Positions 1-6,889 of a stretch of DNA of 17,986 nt are shown here, one piece after another. The notes beneath the pieces were generated by a model. That model saw nothing but the letters and a program-made list of their open reading frames with translations, ran no database searches and was not told where the DNA came from. This stretch comes from Aquificaceae bacterium (lineage in GTDB: Bacteria > Aquificota > Aquificia > Aquificales > Aquificaceae): the NCBI GenBank assembly GCA_015490105.1, contig WFYK01000187.1, forward strand, positions 1 to 17,986, given 5' to 3'. A program made the position numbers and the translations under genes. How positions within the stretch are numbered: position 1 is the first letter of the stretch; each line of letters opens with the position of its first letter.

Positions 1-69
1 ATAAATTGGGTGGAAAACTTAGAGTGCGGGGTTGACCTTATGACCCAAGAGAACTATACTTTACCATGA
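1..69 (+). CDS. C-terminal tail of an unidentified upstream gene (partial)
   Basis: The frame starting at base 1 is open to a TGA at 67-69 and would encode about 22 residues ending in ENYTLP. Its stop overlaps the ATG at 66 of the next gene in the ATGA arrangement common between genes of one operon, which is the main reason to regard it as real. The peptide is too short for me to assign a family. A strong promoter-like element lies inside the same stretch, so it could instead be noncoding leader DNA. Confidence 0.4.
   Translation: MNWVENLECGVDLMTQENYTLP
32..60 (+). promoter_or_regulatory. Sigma70-type promoter for the SCO gene
   Basis: TTGACC at 32-37 and TATACT at 55-60 are separated by exactly 17 bases, each matching five of six consensus positions. 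The expected transcription start, about 7 bases after the -10 box, falls on or next to the ATG codons at 66 and 69. The transcript would therefore have little or no 5' leader. No Shine-Dalgarno sequence is visible before the ATG. Confidence 0.6.
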
Positions 70-662
70 TGGTAAAGCTCGGTTGGTTAGTGTTAACTAT
101 CCTGATCGGTTTCCTGTTTTTATCCTGCGAAGGACAAACCTCCAAGAAAGGTTTTAACGGCACTCTGATCGAAAAAGAACTCCATGATCTGTGCCTCAAA
201 AGTTGGAAGAACGGGAAGGAAACTCAGGTATGCCTCTCCGACTTTAAAGGAAAAGTCCTTCTTATATTCTTCGGATACACGCATTGCCCTGACGTTTGTC
301 CCACCGCTATGCAAACCTTGGCAAAAACCTACAAAGCTATGCCGGAGGACCTAAAAAGGAAGGTTCAGGTGGTGCTAATCAGCGTGGATCCTGAAAGAGA
401 TACTCCCAAGGTTACCCAAGAATACGCTCAGTTCTTTGACCCGTCTTTCATAGGTTTAACGGGGACTCCCGAAGAAATAAAGAAGGTAGCAAAAAGCTTT
501 ATGGTCTTCTATCAAAAGGTCGAAGGTCAATCGGAAGGAGGGTATTTGGTCGATCACTCCTCCCACATTTACCTCGTAAAGGACGGAAAGATTCTCCTAA
601 TTTACTCCTCCGCAAAACAAAAGCCTGAACTGATAATAGAGGACCTTAAAAAACTCCTGTGA
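66..662 (+). CDS. sco: SCO1/SenC-family copper chaperone lipoprotein
   Basis: A 198-residue thioredoxin-fold protein of the SCO family, which delivers copper to the CuA site of cytochrome c oxidase on the outer side of the inner membrane. The N-terminus is a lipoprotein signal peptide with lipobox FLSC (lipidated Cys21). The copper-binding motif CPDVC lies at residues 74-78, and the distal histidine ligand is in VDHSSH (His164). VSLISVDPERDTP-type strand chemistry is present as ISVDPERDTP at about 105-114. Start: two ATG codons in tandem at 66 and 69; the signal peptide requires one of them, and both sit directly after a good promoter with no ribosome binding site. It is the first complete gene of a run with a PCu(A)C chaperone and a thioredoxin-like lipoprotein, which supports a role in oxidase copper assembly. 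Confidence 0.93.
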   Translation: MMVKLGWLVLTILIGFLFLSCEGQTSKKGFNGTLIEKELHDLCLKSWKNGKETQVCLSDFKGKVLLIFFGYTHCPDVCPTAMQTLAKTYKAMPEDLKRKVQVVLISVDPERDTPKVTQEYAQFFDPSFIGLTGTPEEIKKVAKSFMVFYQKVEGQSEGGYLVDHSSHIYLVKDGKILLIYSSAKQKPELIIEDLKKLL

Positions 663-670
663 GGTGAGTT

Positions 671-1087
671 ATGAGAAACATCTTTGCTCCCTTGCTGATC
701 GCTTCCGCAGTTTTTGCAGGTCCGAGGATCGAGATCAAAGACCCTTGGGTCAGGTTGGTTCCTCCCGTCTCCACCATGAGCGCAGCTTACATGGAGATAG
801 TCAATTCGGGAGATCAGAGCGACAAGCTCGTGGGAGTTGAAACGGATATCTCAAAAAAGGCAGAGATCCACACCACCCTTATGGAAAACGGAACCGCTAA
901 GATGAGACACGTCAAAGAGATAGAGATACCCGCAGGCGGATCGGTGAAACTCCGTCCCGGAGGATACCACATAATGCTTATAGATCTCAAAGATCCACTT
1001 AAGGAAAGCCAAAAGGTAACTATCAAGCTTAAATTTCTAAAGAGCGGTGAGGTAAAGGTAGAAGCACCTGTGAAAAGTCCCTACTGA
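671..1087 (+). CDS. Periplasmic PCu(A)C copper chaperone
   Basis: A 138-residue secreted protein with a cleavable signal peptide (about residues 1-16). It carries the exact PCu(A)C copper(I) motif H-X10-M-X21-H-X-M, formed by His67, Met78, His100 and Met102. Members of this family receive copper(I) and pass it to the oxidase CuA site, often together with SCO proteins, which agrees with the SCO gene 8 bases upstream. The start at 671 is supported by GAGGTGA at 661-667, which overlaps the stop codon of the SCO gene. The stop TGA shares one base with the ATG of the next gene, so the two are translationally coupled. Confidence 0.9.
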   Translation: MRNIFAPLLIASAVFAGPRIEIKDPWVRLVPPVSTMSAAYMEIVNSGDQSDKLVGVETDISKKAEIHTTLMENGTAKMRHVKEIEIPAGGSVKLRPGGYHIMLIDLKDPLKESQKVTIKLKFLKSGEVKVEAPVKSPY

Positions 1088-1503
1088 TGCGATTGTTTGT
1101 GTTGGTTCTTCTGTTTTTATTTTCCTGCTCTCAGAGGACTCCCCTCGATACGGAACTGGAAGGAGGAAAAAGGCTAAAGGATTTTGTTCGCAGAGATTAC
1201 CTGTTGGTCTACGTTTGGTCAGGGAGTTGTCTTGGTCACTTTAACGATCTTAAGACTCTCTCCGGTAAATACCCATCTTTAGAAAATAAAGGCTACAGTA
1301 TTATCAGCGTGGCCCTGTTCATGAAAGGGGAAGAAGCCTTAGAAATACTCAAGGACAAGGGTATAAACCCTCCTTTTCCCGTCGTGGGGGATCCGAAAGG
1401 CAACTTAGCTCAAGAGGTGAAGATGATCTTTCTCCCCGCCACCTTGATATTTTCAAAAGAGGGTGTTCTAATAGAGAACCATCCCAGGCTCCCGGACCTA
1501 TAA
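1087..1503 (+). CDS. Thioredoxin-fold lipoprotein with a monothiol active site
   Basis: A 138-residue predicted lipoprotein. A very short signal segment ends in lipobox LFSC (Cys14). The body resembles TlpA/ResA-type thioredoxins: a strand LLVYVW, then the active-site position, and the usual cis-proline loop FLPAT near residue 117. The expected WCxxC is WSGSC (residues 44-48), so the first, nucleophilic cysteine is a serine and only Cys48 remains. It cannot form the standard intramolecular disulfide, so a binding or monothiol role is more likely than disulfide reduction. It starts inside the stop codon of the PCu(A)C gene, with no Shine-Dalgarno site, so it probably depends on coupled translation. 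Its place in the copper-delivery run suggests a role in oxidase assembly, which is an inference. Confidence 0.75.
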   Translation: MRLFVLVLLFLFSCSQRTPLDTELEGGKRLKDFVRRDYLLVYVWSGSCLGHFNDLKTLSGKYPSLENKGYSIISVALFMKGEEALEILKDKGINPPFPVVGDPKGNLAQEVKMIFLPATLIFSKEGVLIENHPRLPDL

Positions 1504-1504
1504 T
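1499..1504 (+). promoter_or_regulatory. -10 box (TATAAT) before the ThiF/MoeB-type gene
   Basis: A perfect TATAAT that includes the TAA stop codon (1501-1503) of the preceding lipoprotein gene. Six bases separate it from the ATG at 1511, so transcription would begin at or one base before the start codon. No convincing -35 hexamer was found at 16-18 bases spacing, so this is a -10 match only. Confidence 0.4.
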
Positions 1505-1510
1505 ATTTTT

Positions 1511-2326
1511 ATGTTCAAGTTCACCGAAGATCAGATCAAGAGGTATGCTCGCCACATTATCCTCCCCGAAGTAGGAGGAAAGGGCCAAGAAAAACTTCTT
1601 CAGTCTAAGGTTCTGGTGATAGGTGCGGGAGGTTTAGGATCACCCGCCCTCTTTTACCTCGTCGCAGCGGGCGTAGGGAAGGTAGGGATCGTAGACTACG
1701 ACGTGGTGGATATGTCAAACCTCCAGCGTCAGATACTCCACACGACCGACAGGGTAGGGACCCCCAAGGTGGAGTCCGCAAAGAAGACCCTAAGCGCCCT
1801 TAACCCGGACGTGGAGATAGTCACCTACAACACTAAGGTAAGCAAAGACAACATCATGGACCTCATAAAGGACTACGATGTGGTTCTGGACGGGACCGAC
1901 AACTTCCCAACACGGTTTCTCATAAACGACGCCTGCTACTTTGCAGGTAAACCGCTCGTGTCCGCGGCGATGCTCAGGTTCGAAGGACAGTGCACCGTTT
2001 TTGACTTCAGGGATAAAGAAAATTCACCCTGCTACAGATGTCTCTTCCCGGAACCGCCTCCTCCGGGTATGGTTCCCTCCTGCCAAGAGGCGGGCATCTT
2101 AGGTTCTATAGGAGGCATAATGGGCTGTATTCAGGCAACGGAGGCAATAAAGATCCTCTTGGGAATAGGTGAACCGCTGATCGGGAAACTTCTTATAATG
2201 GACGCCCTCTCAATGGACTTCAGGAAGGTGAAGCTCAGGAAGGATCCCGAGTGTCCCCTTTGCGGGAAGGAACCCAAGATAAAGGAACTCATAGAATACG
2301 AACAGAGCTGTGAAGTAAGGTTCTAA
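1511..2326 (+). CDS. ThiF/MoeB/HesA-type E1-like adenylyltransferase
   Basis: A 271-residue ATP-dependent enzyme that adenylates the C-terminal Gly-Gly of a ubiquitin-like sulfur carrier (MoaD or ThiS) for molybdopterin or thiamine synthesis. Visible features: nucleotide loop GAGGLG at residues 38-43; SNLQRQILH with the Arg finger near residue 73; DGTDN with catalytic Asp130; zinc pairs CYRC (Cys174, Cys177) and CPLC (Cys248, Cys251); the family cysteine in VPSCQEAG (Cys191). There is no C-terminal rhodanese domain. The sequence does not separate MoeB from ThiF, and in thermophiles one enzyme may serve both pathways. No MoaD or ThiS gene is nearby. No Shine-Dalgarno site precedes the ATG. The 3' end overlaps pyrC on the other strand by four bases. 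Confidence 0.92.
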   Translation: MFKFTEDQIKRYARHIILPEVGGKGQEKLLQSKVLVIGAGGLGSPALFYLVAAGVGKVGIVDYDVVDMSNLQRQILHTTDRVGTPKVESAKKTLSALNPDVEIVTYNTKVSKDNIMDLIKDYDVVLDGTDNFPTRFLINDACYFAGKPLVSAAMLRFEGQCTVFDFRDKENSPCYRCLFPEPPPPGMVPSCQEAGILGSIGGIMGCIQATEAIKILLGIGEPLIGKLLIMDALSMDFRKVKLRKDPECPLCGKEPKIKELIEYEQSCEVRF

Positions 2327-3597
2327 GAGTTTTCTTTGTAGACGATCCTGCCTCCCTTCAAGGTGTAAATAACCTTGCCTTTGAGCGGTTTTCCCCAGAG
2401 GGGAGTATTTTTGCTCTTGGAAAAGTTCGTCTCCTCGTTAAGGACCCACTCCTTTTTAGGATCGAAAATTACCACATCCGCGGGGGATCCTTCCTTCAGG
2501 GTTCCTACCTCCAGACCTATTATCTTTGCGGGAGCACATGACATGAGATCTACCATCCTAACTAAGGAGATCACTTCCTCTTCGACGAGCTTCAGCATTA
2601 TGGGAAGGGCGGTTTGAAGTCCGATCATACCCGGAAGGGAACTATCTATTAGACCCTTCTCGTAGGGGGCGTGGGGGGCATGATCGGTGGCAACGCAGTC
2701 TATGACACCTTCCCTCAGAGCTTCTCTCAAAGCCAAAACGTCCTCTTTCTTCCTCAAAGGGGGATTTACCCGTGCGAGGGGACCTTCACTCAGCATAGTT
2801 CCTTCGTCCAAAAGAAGGTGATAGGGGTTTACCTCGCAGGTAACTTTTACCCCTTTTTCTTTGAAAAAGCGGATAAGTTCCACTCCGAAACCGGTGGTAA
2901 GATGCTGAACGTGAAGGTGTCCGCCCGTTCTGTAAGCCAGAACGCAGTCGCGAGCTATCATAGTCTCTTCCGCTTCCGGATATCTGGATTTTAAACCGGT
3001 CAGTGCGGATAGGTAACCTTCGGTAACCGAACCTTGAGATAGAAGATCGTCTTCGCAGTGGTTCATTATGGGAACGCCGAGTTCTGAGGAAAAGATAAGT
3101 GCCTTTTGCATTATGTCGGTTCTTTGAACGGGTGACCCGTCATCGGTGAAACAAACGCACCCCGCTTCCTTCAGCGCGTAAAAGTCAGAAAGTTCTTCTC
3201 CCTTCCTTCCCACCGTTATAGTTCCCGCGGGAAGGACATCGCAAAGTCCCCAGCACTTCCCCTGGGCTGACACGTATCGGGCAACGTGAGGAGAGTCTAT
3301 AGGAGGGTTTGTGTTTGGCATAGCAACTACCGTTGTAAAGCCACCCGCAACCGCGCACTTACTACCGCTTAATATGTCTTCCTTGTAAGTCTGACCCGGG
3401 TCCCTGAAGTGAACGTGAAGATCAACGAAGCCTGGAGCAACTATCAAACCAGAGGCATCTATAACTTGCGCTTCGGGTTCGAAGATCTCGTAATCTAAAC
3501 GCTTTATTCTGTCGCCTTCTATGAGAAGGTCTATTTTGTCCACTATACCTTGGGAAGGATCTACTACGGTGCCGTTCTTTATAAGGACTTTGATCAT
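2323..3597 (-). CDS. pyrC: Dihydroorotase, Aquifex-type
   Basis: A 424-residue amidohydrolase that interconverts carbamoyl-aspartate and dihydroorotate in pyrimidine synthesis. The metal motif DLHVHFRDPG gives His61 and His63; further site residues are His180 and His232 and the catalytic Asp305 in ATDHAPH. Position 153 is aspartate (FTDDGSP) where other family members have the carbamylated lysine, and Cys181 follows His180. As I recall, this is the arrangement described for the Aquifex aeolicus enzyme, which is latent alone and is activated by binding aspartate transcarbamoylase. pyrB is not in this window. The gene is last in the minus-strand operon, 3 bases after the 106-aa gene; GAGGA at its start overlaps the upstream stop. 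Its TAG stop interlocks with the TAA of the convergent adenylyltransferase gene. Confidence 0.95.
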   Translation of the reverse strand: MIKVLIKNGTVVDPSQGIVDKIDLLIEGDRIKRLDYEIFEPEAQVIDASGLIVAPGFVDLHVHFRDPGQTYKEDILSGSKCAVAGGFTTVVAMPNTNPPIDSPHVARYVSAQGKCWGLCDVLPAGTITVGRKGEELSDFYALKEAGCVCFTDDGSPVQRTDIMQKALIFSSELGVPIMNHCEDDLLSQGSVTEGYLSALTGLKSRYPEAEETMIARDCVLAYRTGGHLHVQHLTTGFGVELIRFFKEKGVKVTCEVNPYHLLLDEGTMLSEGPLARVNPPLRKKEDVLALREALREGVIDCVATDHAPHAPYEKGLIDSSLPGMIGLQTALPIMLKLVEEEVISLVRMVDLMSCAPAKIIGLEVGTLKEGSPADVVIFDPKKEWVLNEETNFSKSKNTPLWGKPLKGKVIYTLKGGRIVYKENS

Positions 3598-3600
3598 TCC

Positions 3601-3921
3601 TCAGCTTGCGTTCGCGGACTGCTCCTGAACCTCTTTCGCCTGTTTTACAAGGTTTAAGGTAGCCCTTATGTTTTCCTTAAGTGCCTCCAGATCTGTAAGT
3701 TCCCTCATTTGGGACACTACAACCGTGAGGCTCTCTATAATCTCCTCCTTGAGAGGCCCTTGGCCAGCCTTTATCTGCGCGAGAGCTCCCGTGATAGGGT
3801 GTTTAATGCTCTCTATAAGAGGTTTTGCTTCCTCCTTTGAACCTGCGGAGGCTATCTTTTCCAAGGTTTCCGAAAACCTTTCAATAAGACCGACACCTAT
3901 CTCAAACTCTTTGCTCATCAT
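3601..3921 (-). CDS. Small all-helical protein of unknown function
   Basis: I do not recognise this 106-residue protein. It looks entirely helical, with heptad-like leucine and isoleucine spacing, and contains no Cys, Trp or Tyr. There is no signal peptide or membrane segment, so it is probably cytoplasmic. It begins inside the 3' end of the LeuRS alpha gene, overlapping by 20 bases, and has a strong AAGGAGGT site about nine bases before the first of two ATG codons. That site is itself part of the LeuRS alpha coding sequence. pyrC follows 3 bases later. The tight overlap shows co-expression with LeuRS alpha; any physical link to it is speculation. Confidence 0.8.
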   Translation of the reverse strand: MMSKEFEIGVGLIERFSETLEKIASAGSKEEAKPLIESIKHPITGALAQIKAGQGPLKEEIIESLTVVVSQMRELTDLEALKENIRATLNLVKQAKEVQEQSANAS

Positions 3922-5734
3922 GGTGCACCACCTCCTTAAGTTTTTCTATCAGCTTTTCAAGATCGTCTTCCTCTGAAAGACCCAGAGCTTCTAACACTCT
4001 GCCCACGCTCACCCACTTCTTTAAAACCATACCTTGGGTTATTAATCTCTCGAAGGGCTCATCCAAGTCCGAAAGACCTATGTCCCTTAGGAACTTTTGA
4101 AAGAACCTCGCATAAAGCAAGTGCAAAACCGCGTGTTCTATACCTCCGATGTAGAAGTCTACGGGCATCCAAGCTTTTGCCTTTTCCGGATCGAAGGGCA
4201 TTTTTTCGTTTTTGGGATCGCAGAAGCGCAAGAAATACCAAGAAGAGTCAAAGAAGGTGTCCATAGTATCTGTCTCTCTTCTCGCGGGACTACCGCACTT
4301 GGGACAAGGGGTGTTTAGGAATTCTTCCGACGTCTCAAGAGGATTACCTCTTCCGGAAAACTCCACGTCCAAGGGAAGTTTTACGGGAAGATCCTCTTCC
4401 GGAACAGGAACGATTCCGCACTTCTCACAGTAAATCACAGGAATAGGCGTTCCCCAATACCTTTGGCGGGAAATATTCCAGTCTCTGAGTCGGTAAGTAA
4501 TCTTCCTTTCTCCCAACCCTCTCTTTTCTAACCAGCGGGTTATCTCCTCTTTGGCCTTTTGACTATCCATACCGCTGAAGTCCCCGGAATTAACGAGTTT
4601 GCCAGGGCCTTCGTAGGCTCCTTTCTCAAAGTCCCATTCTCCCTCTTCGGGTATAACTACCGGAACGATCTTCAAGCCGTATTTCTTAGCAAACTCCCAG
4701 TCCCTCTGGTCGTGAGCCGGAACCGCCATTATGGCTCCCGTCCCGTATTCGTAAAGAACGTAGTTGGCACTCCAAATGGGGATCTTTTCCCCGTTTACTG
4801 GATTCTCCGCATAGACCCCTAAGAATACCCCTTCCTTTTCCTTCAGCGTGGTCCTTTCCCTCGTGGACATGGAACTTACCTTTTTGAAGAACTCTTCAAA
4901 CTCTTTCTCTCTTCCTCCCTCCTTTGCGAGCTCCCGTGCCATGGGATGTTCGGGTGCTAAAACCATAAAGGTAGCACCGAAAAGTGTATCGGGCCTCGTG
5001 GTAAAGATCTCTACATCACCTACGGGCGTTTTAAACTTAACTAAGGCCCCTTCGGATCTACCTATCCAGTTTCTTTGCTGTATTATCACCTGTTTGGGCC
5101 ACTTGCCTTCAAGCTTTTCAAGGTCCTTCAATAGATCTTCCGCGTAAGCGGTTATCTTCAAAAACCACGAAGGAACTTCCTTTTGAACTATAGGTGTCCC
5201 GCAACGCCAACACCTGCCGTCTATTACTTGTTCGTTTGCGAGAACCGTCTGATCGTGAGGACACCAGTTAACGAGTGCCTTCTTTCTGTAAGCTATGCCC
5301 TTTTCGAGCATTTTCAGAAATATCCACTGGTTCCACCTGTAGTATTCCGGGTCGCAGGTAGCTACCTCTCTATCCCAATCGTAGGAGAGGCCGAGGATCT
5401 TGAGTTGATTTCTCATGTAGTCTATGTTCTCGTAAGTCCACTTGGCGGGATGGATACCTTGTTTTATTGCCGCGTTCTCCGCAGGAAGGCCGAAAGCGTC
5501 CCAACCCATGGGATGCAAGACTTTTTTGCCTTTCATCTTCAGAAAGCGTGCTATTGCGTCCCCTATGGTGTAGTTTCGCACGTGTCCCATGTGGATCCTG
5601 CCCGAAGGGTAGGGGAACATTTCGAGGACATAAGCTTTGTCTTCAGTTGGCTTTTCTTCGGATTTGAAGAGCTTTAGATCTTCCCAGCGCTTTTGCCACT
5701 TTCCTTCGATCGCCTTCGGATCGTAGTTTTCCAT
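3902..5734 (-). CDS. leuS: Leucyl-tRNA synthetase, alpha subunit of a split enzyme
   Basis: A 610-residue N-terminal two-thirds of LeuRS, which charges tRNA-Leu. The catalytic fold contains HMGH (48-51) after PYPSGRI. Zinc-type cysteines are Cys158, Cys175, Cys178 and later Cys436, Cys439, Cys477, Cys480. The CP1 editing domain (about 225-415) has TTRPDT (245-250) and GTGAIMAVPAHDQRD ending at Asp345. The usual sequence continues through DSSWYFLRF and ends near ITQGMVL (565-571), then a charged helical tail of about 39 residues follows. The KMSKS loop, anticodon-binding domain and C-terminal domain are absent. Aquifex aeolicus LeuRS is split in the same region into alpha and beta chains; the beta gene is not in this window. 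This is a natural split, not decay. The ATG at 5734 has no Shine-Dalgarno site and lies 10 bases after pgpA. Confidence 0.95.
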   Translation of the reverse strand: MENYDPKAIEGKWQKRWEDLKLFKSEEKPTEDKAYVLEMFPYPSGRIHMGHVRNYTIGDAIARFLKMKGKKVLHPMGWDAFGLPAENAAIKQGIHPAKWTYENIDYMRNQLKILGLSYDWDREVATCDPEYYRWNQWIFLKMLEKGIAYRKKALVNWCPHDQTVLANEQVIDGRCWRCGTPIVQKEVPSWFLKITAYAEDLLKDLEKLEGKWPKQVIIQQRNWIGRSEGALVKFKTPVGDVEIFTTRPDTLFGATFMVLAPEHPMARELAKEGGREKEFEEFFKKVSSMSTRERTTLKEKEGVFLGVYAENPVNGEKIPIWSANYVLYEYGTGAIMAVPAHDQRDWEFAKKYGLKIVPVVIPEEGEWDFEKGAYEGPGKLVNSGDFSGMDSQKAKEEITRWLEKRGLGERKITYRLRDWNISRQRYWGTPIPVIYCEKCGIVPVPEEDLPVKLPLDVEFSGRGNPLETSEEFLNTPCPKCGSPARRETDTMDTFFDSSWYFLRFCDPKNEKMPFDPEKAKAWMPVDFYIGGIEHAVLHLLYARFFQKFLRDIGLSDLDEPFERLITQGMVLKKWVSVGRVLEALGLSEEDDLEKLIEKLKEVVHHDEQRV

Positions 5735-5741
5735 AGCAAAA

Positions 5742-5747
5742 ATTTTA
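5742..5747 (-). promoter_or_regulatory. -10-like box (TAAAAT) before leuS alpha
   Basis: On the minus strand TAAAAT contains the TAA stop codon of pgpA and lies 7 bases before the leuS ATG. There is no Shine-Dalgarno sequence in the 10-base gap. No good -35 element is visible, so an internal promoter is possible but unproven; read-through from scpA-pgpA is equally likely. Confidence 0.3.
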
Positions 5748-6176
5748 ACGGTTAAGAAGCAGAAAGAGTATAAAGGAAACCAACAAACCCGCCACTATGT
5801 CGTCCGCCATAACTCCGAAGGATCTCGGAAGTCGCTCAAAGAGGTTGATAGGAAAAGGCTTGAATATGTCAAAGACCCTGAACAAAAGAAAGGCTGTGAG
5901 GTAAGTCTTTAAAGAAGGTTCAACAAGCAAAAAACAAGCTATGTAGCCCGCGAGCTCGTCTATAACCACCTCTTCCGGATCCTCTTCCGTAGTTTCCTGA
6001 AGGAAGAATTCTGTAGCCACCAGTCCGGCCACGGACACGATCAAAAATCCCAGAAAGAGGGTCCACTGGTTGAAGGAAATAAGATAAACAACGGGGATTC
6101 CGACGAGCGTTCCCAAAGTTCCTGAAGCGGGGAGCCTTCCTACGAAAAATACGGTGGCTATGATTTGATGGATCAA
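5745..6176 (-). CDS. pgpA: Phosphatidylglycerophosphatase A
   Basis: A 143-residue integral membrane enzyme that removes phosphate from phosphatidylglycerol phosphate to make phosphatidylglycerol. All PgpA blocks are present: PASGTLGTL (16-23), DPEEVVIDELAG (66-77), FRVFDIFKPFP (99-109) and GVMADDIVAG (121-130), with membrane helices at about 22-56, 75-100 and 124-141. The start is TTG at 6176, because no ATG or GTG is available before the conserved region. GGAGGTG about 11 bases upstream, inside scpA, supports it. The TTG overlaps the scpA stop by four bases. leuS alpha follows after 10 bases. Confidence 0.92.
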   Translation of the reverse strand: MIHQIIATVFFVGRLPASGTLGTLVGIPVVYLISFNQWTLFLGFLIVSVAGLVATEFFLQETTEEDPEEVVIDELAGYIACFLLVEPSLKTYLTAFLLFRVFDIFKPFPINLFERLPRSFGVMADDIVAGLLVSFILFLLLNR

Positions 6177-6799
6177 CCTGTATCTTTCACCTCCACCGTA
6201 ATCTTCCCAAAAGGCTCCTCCTGATACAGTTCTATCTTGCCCTCATGGTAAAGATACATGAGAGCCATGAACTGAGGGACAAAGTTTACCCTGTCAAGGA
6301 AGGTGAAAAACTCTATTCTTGAGCCTACGTCCATGCTTTTGAAAAATTCCCACATTTCCTTCAAAACGTCCTCAAACTTGGATACATGAAGAGGTATTAT
6401 CCTTCCCTTGCGTTTGCCTCTTTGTCTCTTACCGCTCTTCCTTTCTTTGGAGAGAACCTTTTTGATCTTCTCTAAATTGTCGCTCAGATCTTGCTCTACC
6501 TCTTTGTTTTCCTCTTCAAACATATCCACTATCTCTTGAAGCGTATATTCTCTCTTGGCTCTGGTTTTTCTTTCAGGTTTGGGAAAAAGAACCTCAACTT
6601 TTTTCCTGAGGAGAAAAGAGGCCGCTACCACCGCACGGGCAGGGATCCTGAGGTCAAGCGTTTCCCTCTTTCTTAGCTCCTCTATGTAGAGATTTGCAAG
6701 CTCTACGATGTCTACCTTCCAAGGGTCCAATTTTCCCTCTTCTATCAGAGGAACTACGAGTGCGAAGGGATGGTCCTCCTCAAATACGAACACACTCAT
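6173..6799 (-). CDS. scpA: Segregation and condensation protein A (kleisin)
   Basis: A 208-residue kleisin that bridges the SMC ATPase and ScpB in the bacterial condensin complex. The N-terminal region FALVVPLIEEGKLDPWKVDIVELANLYIEEL (about 12-42) matches the ScpA helical start. A middle linker rich in Lys and Arg lies at about 115-137. The C-terminal winged helix ends in LMYLYHEGKIELYQEEPFGKI. The protein is slightly shorter than many ScpA proteins (about 230-260 residues). It is the first gene of the five-gene minus-strand operon. scpB and smc are not in this window. The ATG at 6799 is preceded by repeated AGGAT sequence that could act as a weak ribosome site or as a -10 box. Confidence 0.88.
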   Translation of the reverse strand: MSVFVFEEDHPFALVVPLIEEGKLDPWKVDIVELANLYIEELRKRETLDLRIPARAVVAASFLLRKKVEVLFPKPERKTRAKREYTLQEIVDMFEEENKEVEQDLSDNLEKIKKVLSKERKSGKRQRGKRKGRIIPLHVSKFEDVLKEMWEFFKSMDVGSRIEFFTFLDRVNFVPQFMALMYLYHEGKIELYQEEPFGKITVEVKDTG

Positions 6800-6804
6800 A
6801 TCCT

Positions 6805-6810
6805 ATCCTA
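6805..6810 (-). promoter_or_regulatory. -10-like box (TAGGAT) before scpA
   Basis: TAGGAT on the minus strand ends five bases before the scpA ATG. A weak -35 candidate, TTAAAT (6829-6834), lies 18 bases upstream. The tandem AGGATAGGAT also resembles a ribosome-binding purine tract, so the role is ambiguous. Confidence 0.25.
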
Positions 6811-6849
6811 TCGTCCAAAGAAATGTTAATTTAACAAGGAATATAAAAA

Positions 6850-6878
6850 TTGAATTCACATCCCGTAACCCTTAACCT
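6850..6878 (+). promoter_or_regulatory. Candidate promoter of the copper operon
   Basis: TTGAAT (6850-6855) and TAACCT (6873-6878) are spaced by 17 bases and point toward the outer-membrane gene starting at 6890. The leader would be about 4-5 bases long. It lies in the 90-base divergent gap 6800-6889 shared with scpA. Both hexamers are only moderate matches. No operator-like inverted repeat for a copper regulator was recognised. Confidence 0.3.
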
Positions 6879-6889
6879 TTAAACTCAGG

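Noticed and set aside
2375..2994. Plus-strand open frames opposite pyrC
   Set aside because: They lie fully antisense to a clear dihydroorotase, show no family signature and have no translation signals.
4097..5677. Several plus-strand open frames opposite leuS alpha
   Set aside because: They are antisense shadows of a conserved synthetase gene and encode unstructured, low-similarity peptides.
3902..5734. LeuRS as a pseudogene truncated by mutation
   Set aside because: The missing domains are absent as a unit at the known Aquificales split point, the frame is intact and the next gene overlaps neatly; a natural split explains it better.
6800..6889. Copper-responsive operator in the divergent gap
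   Set aside because: I found no convincing inverted repeat of a CueR or CsoR type; only weak promoter-like hexamers are present.
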